NCBI RefSeq assembly: GCF_009192765.1
Contig: NZ_VOHQ01000001.1
Span: forward strand, 771,269 to 835,268
Direction of reading: 5' to 3'
DNA: 64,000 bases
DNA from: Agriterribacter humi
GTDB lineage: Bacteria; Bacteroidota; Bacteroidia; Chitinophagales; Chitinophagaceae
Positions 1 to 9,202 of this stretch are shown here, piece by piece (position 1 is the stretch's first letter; each line of letters begins with the position of its first letter). Position numbers and translations under genes: made by a program. The notes under the pieces were generated by a model that ran no database searches, was not told the origin of the DNA, and saw only the letters and a list, made by a program, of their open reading frames with translations.

Positions 1-2
1 GA

Positions 3-110
3 GAGGTTACTTATATGATAGACAGAATTAAAAAAGAAATGGGCGGAACATTAGAAAACTTTTATAACAATTCACCCTATTCTTATTCTGACACGACACA
101 AGAGCAATAA
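3..110 (+). CDS. C-terminal end of a truncated gene
   Basis: An open frame enters from the left edge and ends at a TAA at 108-110. Only about 35 residues are visible, ending in a Ser/Tyr/Thr-rich tail (NNSPYSYSDTTQEQ). An ATG at 15 lies in the same frame but would give a peptide of only 31 residues, so a longer gene starting outside the window is more likely. No family can be recognised from so short a tail. The next ORF starts 23 nt after its stop, so the two may be co-transcribed. Confidence 0.35.
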   Translation, partial: EVTYMIDRIKKEMGGTLENFYNNSPYSYSDTTQEQ

Positions 111-133
111 AATCACTAATCAAAACACCAGTA

Positions 134-376
134 ATGATAATTTCCGAGCCCGACATTCAATGGTGGTTGAGCCAAAGAGGTTATGATTATTCTTACATCA
201 ATATTACAGACCAAGCAGCAATGATCAACGAGTGGCAAAAATTAGGTAACGACAAAGTCATTTTAATAACGACAATTGACAAAGGATACAGAAAACCCAA
301 TAACACGAAACATCCGCATTCCTGGAGCATTGCAGACCCAGAGCAAACAATCACGTGGTTACAATCTAAAAAATGA
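134..376 (+). CDS. small hypothetical protein
   Basis: An 80-residue ORF starting at ATG 134, 23 nt after the stop of the upstream partial gene and in the same orientation. The composition is protein-like: Trp-rich (five Trp), a hydrophobic strand (KVILITT) and mixed charge, with no signal peptide or membrane segment. I do not recognise the family. Its position close behind the truncated upstream gene suggests a two-gene unit whose first member is mostly outside the window. The 129 bp that follow, up to the end of ppc, show only short repeats such as two copies of caggcaacat and no gene. Confidence 0.45.
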   Translation: MIISEPDIQWWLSQRGYDYSYINITDQAAMINEWQKLGNDKVILITTIDKGYRKPNNTKHPHSWSIADPEQTITWLQSKK

Positions 377-505
377 CGAAAGCCAGCAGGCAACATAGAT
401 TTCGCATAGACTTCAGGCAACATGCTATGTATTTTGCAGCCTCTAACCATTATCCTGAAACTCCCCTCCTCTTGCAACTTGTACCTTGAAACCTGAACCT
501 CTCCA

Positions 506-3085
506 TTACGCCGAATTTCTTCCCGCATTGATAATCCCAAAAGAACAACGCATCACTAATTTTTCAAGCGTTTGCTTATGTGGCGATTCAGATGCGTTTT
601 CTTCCATTTCCCTTACTTTGGTAATGGCATATTGCTGTATGGTTACCAGCGGCAGTACGATCCTTTCCCTCATTTGAACGGAAAGCTGTTCTACCGGGTA
701 ATCAGCCATCAGCTCATTTTTGCCGGTGAGGCGAAATACATATTGTTTGGTAAGCTCGTATTCATCAAATACCTTATTCCATATTTCTCCGTAAACGGGA
801 TGGGTGGAAAGAAAACGGGTCATAGGAAAAAAGCTTTTCTTCATAGACATTTCACAGTTGGCAATGAGCGTTTTAATGAAGGTAGATTTCTCGTAGAGCT
901 TTTTCACCTCTTCCCATCTGCCTTCTTCGTCCATTTTTTTAAACGCGGTGCCAACACCATAATACCCGGTTACATTTTGCTTTAACTGGCTCCATGAGCC
1001 AACAAAGGGAATGGCACGCAGGTCTTCCAAAACCAGCTTACCCGAACCTCCTCTCTTTGCCGGACGGCTGCCAATATTGGTTGCTGCGTAAAACCTTAGC
1101 GGACTTGCATGACCGAGGTATTCTAAGAAATTAGGATGGTTCTTCAGTTCCAGGTAAGCAGTAAGACTTTTTTCGGCCAATTGCTGTATCAGTTCTTTTT
1201 CAGTATCCCGGAGAATGACTTTCTGCGAAGCAAACAGGTCATTGGAAATGCCTGCATTGATCAATTGCTCAATATTAAATTGTGCCGACTCAATGGTACC
1301 GAAATTAGAACTTACGGTTTGCCCCTGTATGGTCAACTGAATTTCTTCGTTAGCAATATTTTTCCCAAGGGATGCATAAAACTTATGCGTTTTTCCGCCG
1401 CCTCTTGCGGGCGGACCACCCCTGCCGTCAAAAAATATTACATCAATATCATACGCTCTTGATATCCTGGTAAGTTCTTCTTTTGCCTTATATATGCTCC
1501 AGTTAGCCATAAGATAACCGCCATCCTTGGTACCATCGGAAAAGCCGAGCATGATGGTTTGCTTATTCCTGCGCAGGCGCAAATGTTCCCGGTAAGCCGG
1601 CAGTTCATACAGCTCTTTCATTATGGCCGCAGCGTTATCAAGATCATCAACAGTTTCAAAAAGCGGCACTATATCAACCAGCAGCGAGCTTGCCTCCCAG
1701 CCGCTCATCAACAGCAATCCATATACCTCAATAACAGTCAGGGCGCTATCGGCATGGCTTATAACATAACGGTCGCACCCTTCCATCCCGTTATTGGACT
1801 GGATATCTTTAATCGCCGCCATTACCTCCAGGGTATCCTTATGAATTTCATCCGTTAATACTTCGCTATCAACCAAAGTTGTAACCTTTACCAGCGCCTG
1901 TATTTTTTCCTTATCCGTTAATGATAAATAACCAGACGGAAGGGCTTTTGTTCTGTTCGCAATTGCTTCAATTACTTTGGTGTGAACGGAGCTATCCTGC
2001 CTCACATCTAATGACGCAAAATGCAATCCAAACACCTCCACTTTATTGATCAGCGATTCAATCAGGTCGAGAAACAGTCCGTTGTGCTTGTAAATGAGTG
2101 TTTCTTTAATTTGCAGAAGAGTATTCAGGATTTCTGCTTTATTTATATCGCTTTTATATCCCGGTACAAAAAGATTATTATACAACTTGAGCTCCAATTG
2201 CTGCAGCGGAACATCAACTCCTTTAAACGTGAGTCTCCGTTTGAGGCGGCGAACATCAAGGTAATATGATTTCATAATGCTTTCGCGCAATGCGCCTGCT
2301 ACCTTTAAGGTGGTATCCGTTCTAACATATGGATTGCCATCCCTGTCTCCGCCGGGCCAAAATCCCATGCGGATAATGGGATTATCGGCAGATACCACTT
2401 CGGGCAAATTCGTTTTCATAATTGAAATGATCCTCCCGGCAGCCTGGTAAAAAATATTTTCTAAGTACCACATTAAACTGATCGCTTCATCATAGGGCGT
2501 TGGTTTTTGCTGCTTTAAAAAGGGGGTTTTCCCTAATTGCTGCAGGTACATATTGATCTGGTTGATATTGTTTTCAGCAATAGCCCTTGTAAGATCATGA
2601 ATGATGCCCAAAACAGCCCCCGGGTAAAATTGCGTGGGATGCGCCGTAAGCACAAGCCTGATGCTAAAATCTTCCAGCTTTTTCTTCAGTTGACTTTCAT
2701 TGTCAAACTGCGCCACTTCCGATTGGAGCCCTTTAAGCGTACCCGGGCCATTCATATCGTTTACAATGGTAAAAGCAGCATCTTCAAGCGCATCGAATAA
2801 TACTACCTGCCGCTCCACGTATTGCACAAACCGGAACAACAGGTCTAACTTCTCTTCTTCTTTTGCATACCCCGTATGTTTACTAAAGAAGTCGTCAATG
2901 ATTTGCAGTGGACTTTGCTGATTGGCATATCCCTCTTCACAATAGCTCAGTAACAGGGAGAGCAGGATGCCGGTCTTTTCAATACGATGAAAAGGTAAGG
3001 ATGTAAACAGGCTGTTGTATATCTGGAACTTACGGCCTACAAGGTTCTGAAACTGCGTTAACGCTGCGGAAGATGAACTTGGCAT
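506..3085 (-). CDS. ppc: phosphoenolpyruvate carboxylase
   Basis: Carboxylates PEP with bicarbonate to oxaloacetate, an anaplerotic cytosolic reaction feeding the TCA cycle and the aspartate family. At 859 residues it is close to the usual length of about 880-930. The catalytic His lies in TAHPTQ (His149). Other family signatures are GFWPGGDRDGNP (about 240-252), FGLHFASLDVRQDS, GFSDGTKDGG, GRGGPPARGGG and ATNIGSRPAKR, and the C-terminus ends in a variant of the usual RNTG (RNSA). The Gly-rich loop is shorter than in the E. coli enzyme and reads FDGRGG where E. coli has FHGRGG; I believe this is normal for the Bacteroidota branch. Transcribed away from the threonine operon, which uses its product through aspartate. 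Confidence 0.95.
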   Translation of the reverse strand: MPSSSSAALTQFQNLVGRKFQIYNSLFTSLPFHRIEKTGILLSLLLSYCEEGYANQQSPLQIIDDFFSKHTGYAKEEEKLDLLFRFVQYVERQVVLFDALEDAAFTIVNDMNGPGTLKGLQSEVAQFDNESQLKKKLEDFSIRLVLTAHPTQFYPGAVLGIIHDLTRAIAENNINQINMYLQQLGKTPFLKQQKPTPYDEAISLMWYLENIFYQAAGRIISIMKTNLPEVVSADNPIIRMGFWPGGDRDGNPYVRTDTTLKVAGALRESIMKSYYLDVRRLKRRLTFKGVDVPLQQLELKLYNNLFVPGYKSDINKAEILNTLLQIKETLIYKHNGLFLDLIESLINKVEVFGLHFASLDVRQDSSVHTKVIEAIANRTKALPSGYLSLTDKEKIQALVKVTTLVDSEVLTDEIHKDTLEVMAAIKDIQSNNGMEGCDRYVISHADSALTVIEVYGLLLMSGWEASSLLVDIVPLFETVDDLDNAAAIMKELYELPAYREHLRLRRNKQTIMLGFSDGTKDGGYLMANWSIYKAKEELTRISRAYDIDVIFFDGRGGPPARGGGKTHKFYASLGKNIANEEIQLTIQGQTVSSNFGTIESAQFNIEQLINAGISNDLFASQKVILRDTEKELIQQLAEKSLTAYLELKNHPNFLEYLGHASPLRFYAATNIGSRPAKRGGSGKLVLEDLRAIPFVGSWSQLKQNVTGYYGVGTAFKKMDEEGRWEEVKKLYEKSTFIKTLIANCEMSMKKSFFPMTRFLSTHPVYGEIWNKVFDEYELTKQYVFRLTGKNELMADYPVEQLSVQMRERIVLPLVTIQQYAITKVREMEENASESPHKQTLEKLVMRCSFGIINAGRNSA

Positions 3086-3387
3086 GAGTTACTGTGCTTA
3101 ATGATTTAATTCGTCAGGTAGTTGTAAAAAATCCAGGCTCCGCTGTTGTAAGGCAACAAGCGCAACAGGTTTTTAATTGACAGGCAATCGTCCTTTAAAG
3201 CCATGAAATTAGTCAAAAAAAGAGGAATTGATCATTACATTAAATATTTTTAACTAAAATCGCAGTGTTTTATGCAACTTATAAAGCAAATCCCTCAAAT
3301 TGTTATTCATAAATACATTTCGTTATTGAAACTAAATTGCGGGAGTACCGATGCTTCATATAATAGTGCATTGGAGGGCAATCCATG

Positions 3388-3417
3388 TTGATTAAAGGGT
3401 AGGCAAGGATAATTTTC
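3388..3417 (+). promoter_or_regulatory. candidate promoter of the thr operon
   Basis: TTG at 3388-3390 and TAATTTTC at 3410-3417 are separated by 19 nt. This matches the Bacteroidota housekeeping promoter (TTTG, about 19-23 nt, TAnnTTTG) except for the last base of the -7 element. Initiation near 3424 would put the leader ORF about 50 nt downstream. The rest of 3086-3387 shows no gene. Confidence 0.35.
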
Positions 3418-3473
3418 ACCATTTTATTTGCTATTGTCCAAATCTGTTTTACCTTCGGCAACTCAAAACAGTA

Positions 3474-3569
3474 ATGGTACAGAACAAATCAAATACATTT
3501 CCTTCCGTTGCTGCTGCATATACTTCAGCAGGTACCATTATTATTACAACAACGACAACCCTCATTTGA
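3474..3569 (+). CDS. threonine operon leader peptide
   Basis: A 31-residue ORF from ATG 3474 to TGA 3567-3569 whose second half is GTIIITTTTTLI: three consecutive Ile codons (ATT) followed by five consecutive Thr codons (ACA ACA ACG ACA ACC). It lies 97 nt upstream of thrA. Clusters of codons for the pathway's regulatory amino acids directly before the biosynthetic operon are the hallmark of attenuation leaders; E. coli thrL likewise carries runs of Thr and Ile. By analogy, scarcity of charged tRNA-Thr or tRNA-Ile would stall a ribosome here and alter downstream RNA folding. The codon run, position and orientation are seen directly; the mechanism is inferred. The gene is short, so the ORF alone would not be convincing without its location. 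Confidence 0.75.
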   Translation: MVQNKSNTFPSVAAAYTSAGTIIITTTTTLI

Positions 3570-3573
3570 GGGT
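3558..3573 (+). promoter_or_regulatory. hairpin at the end of the thr leader ORF
   Basis: ACCCTC / GAGGGT form a perfect 6-bp stem with an ATTT loop. The stem overlaps the last Thr codon and the stop codon of the leader, so a ribosome stalled on the Thr run would cover its left arm. No T-tract follows, so this is not a simple intrinsic terminator. Its role in attenuation is plausible but unproven. Confidence 0.4.
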
Positions 3574-3666
3574 AAATTGCACGCATATAATCCTTTGGGC
3601 TTCAGGGCTACGATCATCTGAAAAGATACAGGGACCGGTATAATAATAATTATCAAATACAAACAT

Positions 3667-6111
3667 ATGCAGGTGTTGAAATTCGGCGGTACTTCGGTAG
3701 GAAGCGCCGATAATATTAAAAGAGTAATATCCATTGTAAAAGAAAGATTAGAAAAAGATAAAACGATTATAGTAGTGTCTGCATTAGGGGGAACCACTGA
3801 TGCATTACTTAATTCGGGATTAATGGCAGCCGCCGGTAATGAGCAATATAAAGAAGAACTGCAGCACATTGAACAAAGACACTTAGACACGGTAAAATTA
3901 TTAATACCCGTACAGCAGCAGAGCAGTGTATTGAGCATGGTTAAAAAATTATGCAACGACATTGAAGATATCTGTAATGGTGTTTTTTTATTGGGTGAAT
4001 TTTCTGCGAGGACCCGCGACCGGATGGTAAGCTATGGTGAGCTGATTTCCTCACAGGTTATTGCCGCAGCTTTTAATACTGCAGGAATAACTGCTGCATG
4101 GAAGGATGCGAGAACATTGATACAGACCAATGCCAATTTTGGCAATGCCACGGTAAATGTGCCGGTTACCCGCAAACAAATCACGGATTATATTGCCACC
4201 TGCAAAGAGTCTTTGGTGGTAGTGCCGGGTTTTATTGCCGCTGATGCCAATAATGAAACGACCACTTTAGGGCGGGGAGGCTCCGATTATACAGCCGCTA
4301 TACTGGCGGCGGCCACAGATGCCACCGCACTTGAAATATGGACGGATGTATCGGGCATGATGACTGCCGATCCCCGCTGGGTAAGCAGCGCCCGGGTTAT
4401 TCCTTCCATATCTTACCAGGAAGCTATGGAGCTCTCTCATTTTGGTGCCAGGGTACTTTACCCGCCAACCATTCAACCCGTTTTGCGTAAGGCTATCCCC
4501 GTGGTAATAAAAAATACTTTTGCCCCCCGCGATGCAGGAACCATCATTCAGCAAAAAGCTTCAACAAACGGCAATGCCATACGCGGTATTTCCAGCATCA
4601 GTAATATTGCCCTGTTCAGCCTCGAAGGAAGCGGAATGGTGGGTGTGCCCGGGTTTTCAAGAAGGTTGTTTGAGGCACTATCGGAGGCGCAGATCAATGT
4701 AATACTCATTACTCAGGGCTCTTCTGAACACTCAATTTGTGTTGGCGTTGAAGCCGCCTCTATTCATAAAGCCAAAGCAGTGGTAGACACAGAATTTGAA
4801 CATGAAATTGCGGTGGAAAAGGTACAGCCGCTTTTGGTAGAAACAGAATTGTCTATCGTGGCTTTGGTTGGAGAAAATATGAAAAGTCATCCGGGCATAA
4901 GCGGTAAAATGTTTGGCGCATTAGGAAGGAACGGGGTTAATGTGCGGGCCATTGCACAGGGCTCTTCTGAACGGAATATATCCGCTGTAGTGGCTACAAA
5001 AGATGTGCGCAAGGCCATCAATGTGCTGCATGAAGAGTTTTTTGAAACGACAAATAAACAAATTCACCTCTTTATTGCCGGCACAGGCAATGTGGGCAGC
5101 AAATTGCTGCAGCAATTACAGCAGCAGCAGGAGTGGCTGGCAAAGCACCTGCGCCTCAACGTTAGGGTTACAGGACTGGCCAACAGCCGGAAGATGATAA
5201 TAGATGATAATGGTATTGATTTTAACCAGTGGCAGGAAAAATTACAGGGAGGCGAAGTGGCCGATATAGAAGCCTTTGTAAATATCATTATCGGAAAAAA
5301 CTTCCGCAACGCCATTTTTGCAGATATGACGGCAAGCGATGCAGTGGCAAAAGTGTACGACAGGCTGTTACAAAAAAGCGTTTCTATAGTGGCCTGCAAC
5401 AAAGTGGCGGCCTCATCATCGTATGCTTACTACAGGCAATTAAAGGACCTGGCAAGATCATACAATTGCCTTTACCTGTTTGAAACCAATGTTGGCGCTG
5501 CATTGCCGGTAATAGGAACCCTGAATGATCTGATGCGCAGCGGCGACAAAATCAACCGCATTGAAGCAGTGCTCAGTGGTACGCTGAATTTTGTTTTTAA
5601 TCACTATAATGGTGAAGTGAGCTTTGCCGAAGTGGTAAAACAGGCACAGGAAGAGGGTTATACGGAGCCTGATCCACGTTTGGATCTGAGCGGTACGGAT
5701 GTGATGCGCAAAATACTGATACTGGCGCGCGAATCGGGAGAGCAATTAGAAATGGAAGACATAACCTGCAATGGCTTTTTACCGGAAAGCTGTATGCAGG
5801 GTGATGTAAAGGCCTTTTATAAAGAAATGGAGAGGTATGAACCTCATTTCAAAAAATTGTATGATGATGCAGCAGCAGCAAACAGCAAACTTAAATTTGT
5901 AGCTAAATTTGAAAAAGGGAAAGCTGTTGTGGGATTGGAGCATATCCCGCCCCAGCATGACCTGTATCATTTATATGGAAAAGATAATGTGGTATTGTTT
6001 TACACAGCGCGCTACCCCAGCCAGCCTTTGGTGGTAAAAGGAGCCGGGGCAGGCGCAGAGGTAACTGCATCGGGCGTATTTGCTGATATTATAAGAGCAA
6101 CGGCATCATAG
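3667..6111 (+). CDS. thrA: bifunctional aspartokinase / homoserine dehydrogenase
   Basis: Phosphorylates aspartate and later reduces aspartate semialdehyde to homoserine, so it catalyses the first and third steps of threonine/methionine synthesis. 814 residues, the usual length for the fused enzyme. The kinase domain begins with KFGGTSVGSADNI (about 5-17) and carries GRGGSDYTA (about 200). ACT regulatory domains follow at about 310-460, with two matching segments ending ITQGSSEHSI and IAQGSSERNI. The dehydrogenase domain starts with the Rossmann motif IAGTGNVGSKLL (about 470) and carries LSGTLNFVFN and DPRLDLSGTDVMRK. The ACT pair implies allosteric feedback, probably by threonine. First gene of the thr operon, behind a Thr/Ile-rich leader peptide. 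Confidence 0.95.
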   Translation: MQVLKFGGTSVGSADNIKRVISIVKERLEKDKTIIVVSALGGTTDALLNSGLMAAAGNEQYKEELQHIEQRHLDTVKLLIPVQQQSSVLSMVKKLCNDIEDICNGVFLLGEFSARTRDRMVSYGELISSQVIAAAFNTAGITAAWKDARTLIQTNANFGNATVNVPVTRKQITDYIATCKESLVVVPGFIAADANNETTTLGRGGSDYTAAILAAATDATALEIWTDVSGMMTADPRWVSSARVIPSISYQEAMELSHFGARVLYPPTIQPVLRKAIPVVIKNTFAPRDAGTIIQQKASTNGNAIRGISSISNIALFSLEGSGMVGVPGFSRRLFEALSEAQINVILITQGSSEHSICVGVEAASIHKAKAVVDTEFEHEIAVEKVQPLLVETELSIVALVGENMKSHPGISGKMFGALGRNGVNVRAIAQGSSERNISAVVATKDVRKAINVLHEEFFETTNKQIHLFIAGTGNVGSKLLQQLQQQQEWLAKHLRLNVRVTGLANSRKMIIDDNGIDFNQWQEKLQGGEVADIEAFVNIIIGKNFRNAIFADMTASDAVAKVYDRLLQKSVSIVACNKVAASSSYAYYRQLKDLARSYNCLYLFETNVGAALPVIGTLNDLMRSGDKINRIEAVLSGTLNFVFNHYNGEVSFAEVVKQAQEEGYTEPDPRLDLSGTDVMRKILILARESGEQLEMEDITCNGFLPESCMQGDVKAFYKEMERYEPHFKKLYDDAAAANSKLKFVAKFEKGKAVVGLEHIPPQHDLYHLYGKDNVVLFYTARYPSQPLVVKGAGAGAEVTASGVFADIIRATAS

Positions 6112-6141
6112 ATACGTCAATTTGAATTGAATATTCAGCAT

Positions 6142-7119
6142 ATGAAATCACAAATCTCAAATTCTACCATGCATCTAAAAGCGACAGCGTCAGCAAAGAA
6201 TAAATCAATAACCGTTTACGCTCCCGGCACGGTAGCTAATATCGTATGCGGATTTGATGTGCTTGGACTGGCTTTGAACGATCCTTATGATATAATGACA
6301 GTAAAACTCATTGAAGAACCTGTGGTGGTCATTCATAACGTTGACAATTATGGATTACCCACCGATCCTCAAAAGAACGTAGCAGGTGTTGCGCTTTTGG
6401 AAATGATTGACAGGCTGGACAGTAAGATAGGATTTGATGTTACGATCGAAAAAAAAATAATGCCTGGCAGCGGCATCGGCTCAAGCGCAGCCAGTTCAGC
6501 AGGTGCAGTGGTGGCTGCCAATCATTTGCTGGATAATATTTTCAGCAATGCCGACCTGGTGCAGATGGCCATGCTGGGTGAAAAACTGGCATCGGGTGTT
6601 AAGCATGCCGATAATATAGCGCCCTGTATCTATGGGGGGGTTACGCTTATTCGCAGCATTCATCCCCTGGATGTGATCAGCGTTCCATCTCCTCCCCTGT
6701 ACGTTACGCTGGTTCATCCGCAAATAGAAGTACGCACGGAAGATGCCAGGCAGATACTCAGAAAACAGATATTATTGAAAGATGCCATTAAACAATGGGG
6801 CAATATTGCGGGGCTGGTTACGGGATTAATGAAAAGTGATTATGATCTTATCAGCCGTTCTCTTGAAGATGTGCTGATTGAACCCATAAGAAGCATCCTT
6901 ATTCCCGCTTTTGCTGAGGTAAAATCCGGGAGTTTGGAAGCTGGCGCGTTAGGTGGTGGCATATCGGGTTCAGGGCCCTCCATATTTATGCTCAGCCGTG
7001 ATGAAACAACTGCAAGGGAGGTTGAAAAAACAATGCAGGAAACATACACGAACACCGGAATCGCTTTTCATACTTATGTTACAACCGTAAATATGGAAGG
7101 AGTTAAACTGATGAATTGA
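6142..7119 (+). CDS. thrB: homoserine kinase
   Basis: Phosphorylates homoserine to O-phosphohomoserine, the substrate of the ThrC encoded next. GHMP kinase family: the N-terminal strand ITVYAPGTVANIVCGFDVLGLA and the ATP-binding loop PGSGIGSSAASSAG (about 113-126 from the first ATG) are clear, as is the C-terminal GGGISGSGPSIF. I chose ATG 6142. An in-frame TTG at 6127 (15 nt after the thrA stop) and an ATG at 6169 are alternatives; homologues usually start only a few residues before the ITVYAP strand, so the N-terminus is uncertain by about 10-15 residues. The product is 325 residues from ATG 6142. Second gene of the thr operon, 30 nt downstream of thrA. Confidence 0.92.
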   Translation: MKSQISNSTMHLKATASAKNKSITVYAPGTVANIVCGFDVLGLALNDPYDIMTVKLIEEPVVVIHNVDNYGLPTDPQKNVAGVALLEMIDRLDSKIGFDVTIEKKIMPGSGIGSSAASSAGAVVAANHLLDNIFSNADLVQMAMLGEKLASGVKHADNIAPCIYGGVTLIRSIHPLDVISVPSPPLYVTLVHPQIEVRTEDARQILRKQILLKDAIKQWGNIAGLVTGLMKSDYDLISRSLEDVLIEPIRSILIPAFAEVKSGSLEAGALGGGISGSGPSIFMLSRDETTAREVEKTMQETYTNTGIAFHTYVTTVNMEGVKLMN

Positions 7120-7182
7120 TACATTACTTTATTGAACTCCTTTAATAACCATAGCCGTTTATAAAGAACAGCAATAACTACA

Positions 7183-8481
7183 ATGAAATATTATAGTCTG
7201 AATCAAAAGTCACCTAAAGTACATTTTAAGGAAGCTACTATAAAAGGACAGGCGCCGGACAAAGGATTGTATTTTCCGGAAACGCTTCCCCGGCTTGAAA
7301 AAAGCTGGGTTGACGATATCGGGAATAAGAATAATGAAACCATTGCTTTTGATGTAATACAACCTTATGTTGGCAGCGATATACCCGAAGATCAGTTGCG
7401 CCGCATTGTTGGGGAAACCATTAATTTTCCGATCCCTTTGGTGAAAATAAACGACAACATTTTCTCTCTTGAACTCTTCCATGGTCCAACCCTCGCTTTT
7501 AAAGATATTGGCGCCAGGTTTATGAGCAGGTGCCTGGGCTATTTTGCAAAAGAAAGAAGCGAAAAAATAACCGTGCTGGTAGCCACTTCCGGCGATACCG
7601 GCGGCGCCGTAGCCAATGGATTTTATGAAGTAGATGGAGTAGATGTAGTTATTCTTTATCCATCAGGAAAAGTGAGCTCAGTGCAGGAAAAGCAATTGAC
7701 CACCCTGGGCAAAAATATTCATGCGCTTGAAGTAAAGGGTTCATTTGACGATTGCCAGCGAATGGTAAAGCAGGCTTTTGCAGATGAAACGCTCACTCAA
7801 AAAAGATTACTCACTTCAGCCAATTCCATTAATGTGGCCCGCTGGTTGCCGCAGCAATTTTATTATTTCTTTGCTTATAAGCAATGGGGTGAAAAAGAAA
7901 ATCCGCCGGTGTTTTGCGTACCCAGTGGAAACTTTGGTAATATTTGCGCGGGTATGCTTGCACATATCACCGGACTTCCGGCAGCGCATTTTATCGCGGC
8001 CTGTAATACAAATGATGTTGTGCCACGTTACCTGCACAGCGGCGAATACCAGGTTAAACCTGCAGTGCCCACCATTTCCAATGCCATGGATGTGGGCGAT
8101 CCCAGCAATTTTGTGCGTGTACTTCAATTGTTTGGTCATCATTATGTCAGCCTTCAGGAAAAACTTTCCGGGTATACGATTACCGATACAGAAACGAAAG
8201 CCACCATAAAAAGGGTAAAACAGGACACCGGTTATTTGCCCGATCCGCATGGAGCAGTAGCTTACCTTAGCCTGGAACGTTATCTTGAGCAGCATCCGCA
8301 TCAAAAAGGGATCTTTCTCGAAACTGCTCATCCAGTAAAATTCTATGATGTGGTTGAACCTGTAACCGGCGAAAAAATAGCTATACCCCCTTCAATAGAA
8401 AGTATACTGCAACGCCCTAAGCACAGCACAGTTATTGAGGCAGACTATCCATCGCTTAAAAAAAATTTATTACAATATTAA
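7183..8481 (+). CDS. thrC: threonine synthase
   Basis: Converts O-phosphohomoserine to threonine and phosphate with pyridoxal phosphate; last step of the pathway. 432 residues. The PLP-binding Lys is Lys107 in HGPTLAFKDIGARF, and the phosphate-binding region ATSGDTGGAVANGF (about 143) and PSGNFGNICAG (about 247) are intact. The N-terminus (MKYYSLNQ) and length match the short bacterial ThrC class. It is 63 nt after thrB and is the last gene of the thrABC operon; the next gene lies 78 nt downstream and has an unrelated product. Confidence 0.95.
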   Translation: MKYYSLNQKSPKVHFKEATIKGQAPDKGLYFPETLPRLEKSWVDDIGNKNNETIAFDVIQPYVGSDIPEDQLRRIVGETINFPIPLVKINDNIFSLELFHGPTLAFKDIGARFMSRCLGYFAKERSEKITVLVATSGDTGGAVANGFYEVDGVDVVILYPSGKVSSVQEKQLTTLGKNIHALEVKGSFDDCQRMVKQAFADETLTQKRLLTSANSINVARWLPQQFYYFFAYKQWGEKENPPVFCVPSGNFGNICAGMLAHITGLPAAHFIAACNTNDVVPRYLHSGEYQVKPAVPTISNAMDVGDPSNFVRVLQLFGHHYVSLQEKLSGYTITDTETKATIKRVKQDTGYLPDPHGAVAYLSLERYLEQHPHQKGIFLETAHPVKFYDVVEPVTGEKIAIPPSIESILQRPKHSTVIEADYPSLKKNLLQY

Positions 8482-8559
8482 CCCGTTGTAAAAACCATGT
8501 GAAACCCTGCTTTTGTTACGGGTATTCTTTCGATATTTGTGGTACAGAGGCGTTGAATT

Positions 8560-9126
8560 ATGCATGATATAGAACCGTTTTATAACTGGCGGCATTTGTA
8601 TGCTTCGGAAGAAGACCCAAGATCTCCTTTTTTGGGAAGGGAGTACAGTGAATTTGTATTTTCGCAAGCCGTATACAATTATTATATCCATCCTCAATGG
8701 GACGAATTTGGATCGCGTACTTTATATATGAAGATCCTTTATGCGGACTACGAAAATGGATTCGCCATTATAGAATTAATAGGCGAATGGAATGATGCCA
8801 TAGAAAACGACATACAAACTTTACGAAGAGAAGTTACAGATGTGCTCTTTTACGAAAGGATTACAAAATTTATTTTAATAGCAGAAAATGTATTGAATTT
8901 TCACAGCAGCGATGACAGTTATTATGAGGATTGGTTCCAGGAAACCAATGAGGAAGAAGGATGGATCGTTATATTAAATTTGCCCGAACAGTCGCAATAT
9001 GATTTTAAAAAAGCGAAACTGAACCGGTATGTTGAATTACTGGACATTTTTGATTGGCGTATAGTTCAGCCCCAGCACCTCTTTCAGCTTATTGCTGATC
9101 GTCTTTCAAAACGGATAGATTTATAA
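8560..9126 (+). CDS. conserved protein of unknown function
   Basis: 188 residues, very acidic and rich in aromatic residues, with no signal peptide or membrane helix. The first third holds FYNWRHLYASEEDPRSPF and a Tyr-rich segment (YNYYIHPQWDEFGS), followed by alternating strands such as FAIIELIGEW and FILIAENVL. That pattern would suit a small alpha/beta cytosolic fold. I recall similar proteins as uncharacterised in Bacteroidota but cannot name a family. It lies between thrC and the sdh operon, all on the + strand; the sdhC promoter candidate begins just after its stop, so it is probably not part of the sdh transcript. Confidence 0.7.
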   Translation: MHDIEPFYNWRHLYASEEDPRSPFLGREYSEFVFSQAVYNYYIHPQWDEFGSRTLYMKILYADYENGFAIIELIGEWNDAIENDIQTLRREVTDVLFYERITKFILIAENVLNFHSSDDSYYEDWFQETNEEEGWIVILNLPEQSQYDFKKAKLNRYVELLDIFDWRIVQPQHLFQLIADRLSKRIDL

Positions 9127-9164
9127 AAAATATCATAACCTGATTTTTATGAGCATTTGTGTGC

Positions 9165-9172
9165 TATTTTTG
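9165..9172 (+). promoter_or_regulatory. -7 promoter element before sdhC
   Basis: TATTTTTG matches the Bacteroidota -7 consensus TAnnTTTG exactly, 30 nt before the sdhC ATG at 9203. No clear TTTG is seen at the -33 position. Initiation would be near 9180. Confidence 0.5.
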
Positions 9173-9202
9173 CACTACTTTTTCTAACCACTTCTTCTTA
9201 TT

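Noticed and set aside
3558..3573. The hairpin after the thr leader as an intrinsic terminator.
   Set aside because: No T-tract follows; the next bases are TAAATTGC.
3525..3962. A 145-codon Cys/Leu-rich frame on the minus strand over the thr leader and start of thrA.
   Set aside because: It is antisense to thrA, has the composition of an antisense shadow, and thrA is unmistakable.
7816..8331. Minus-strand frame of 171 codons inside thrC.
   Set aside because: Antisense to a well-conserved enzyme gene; no family resemblance.
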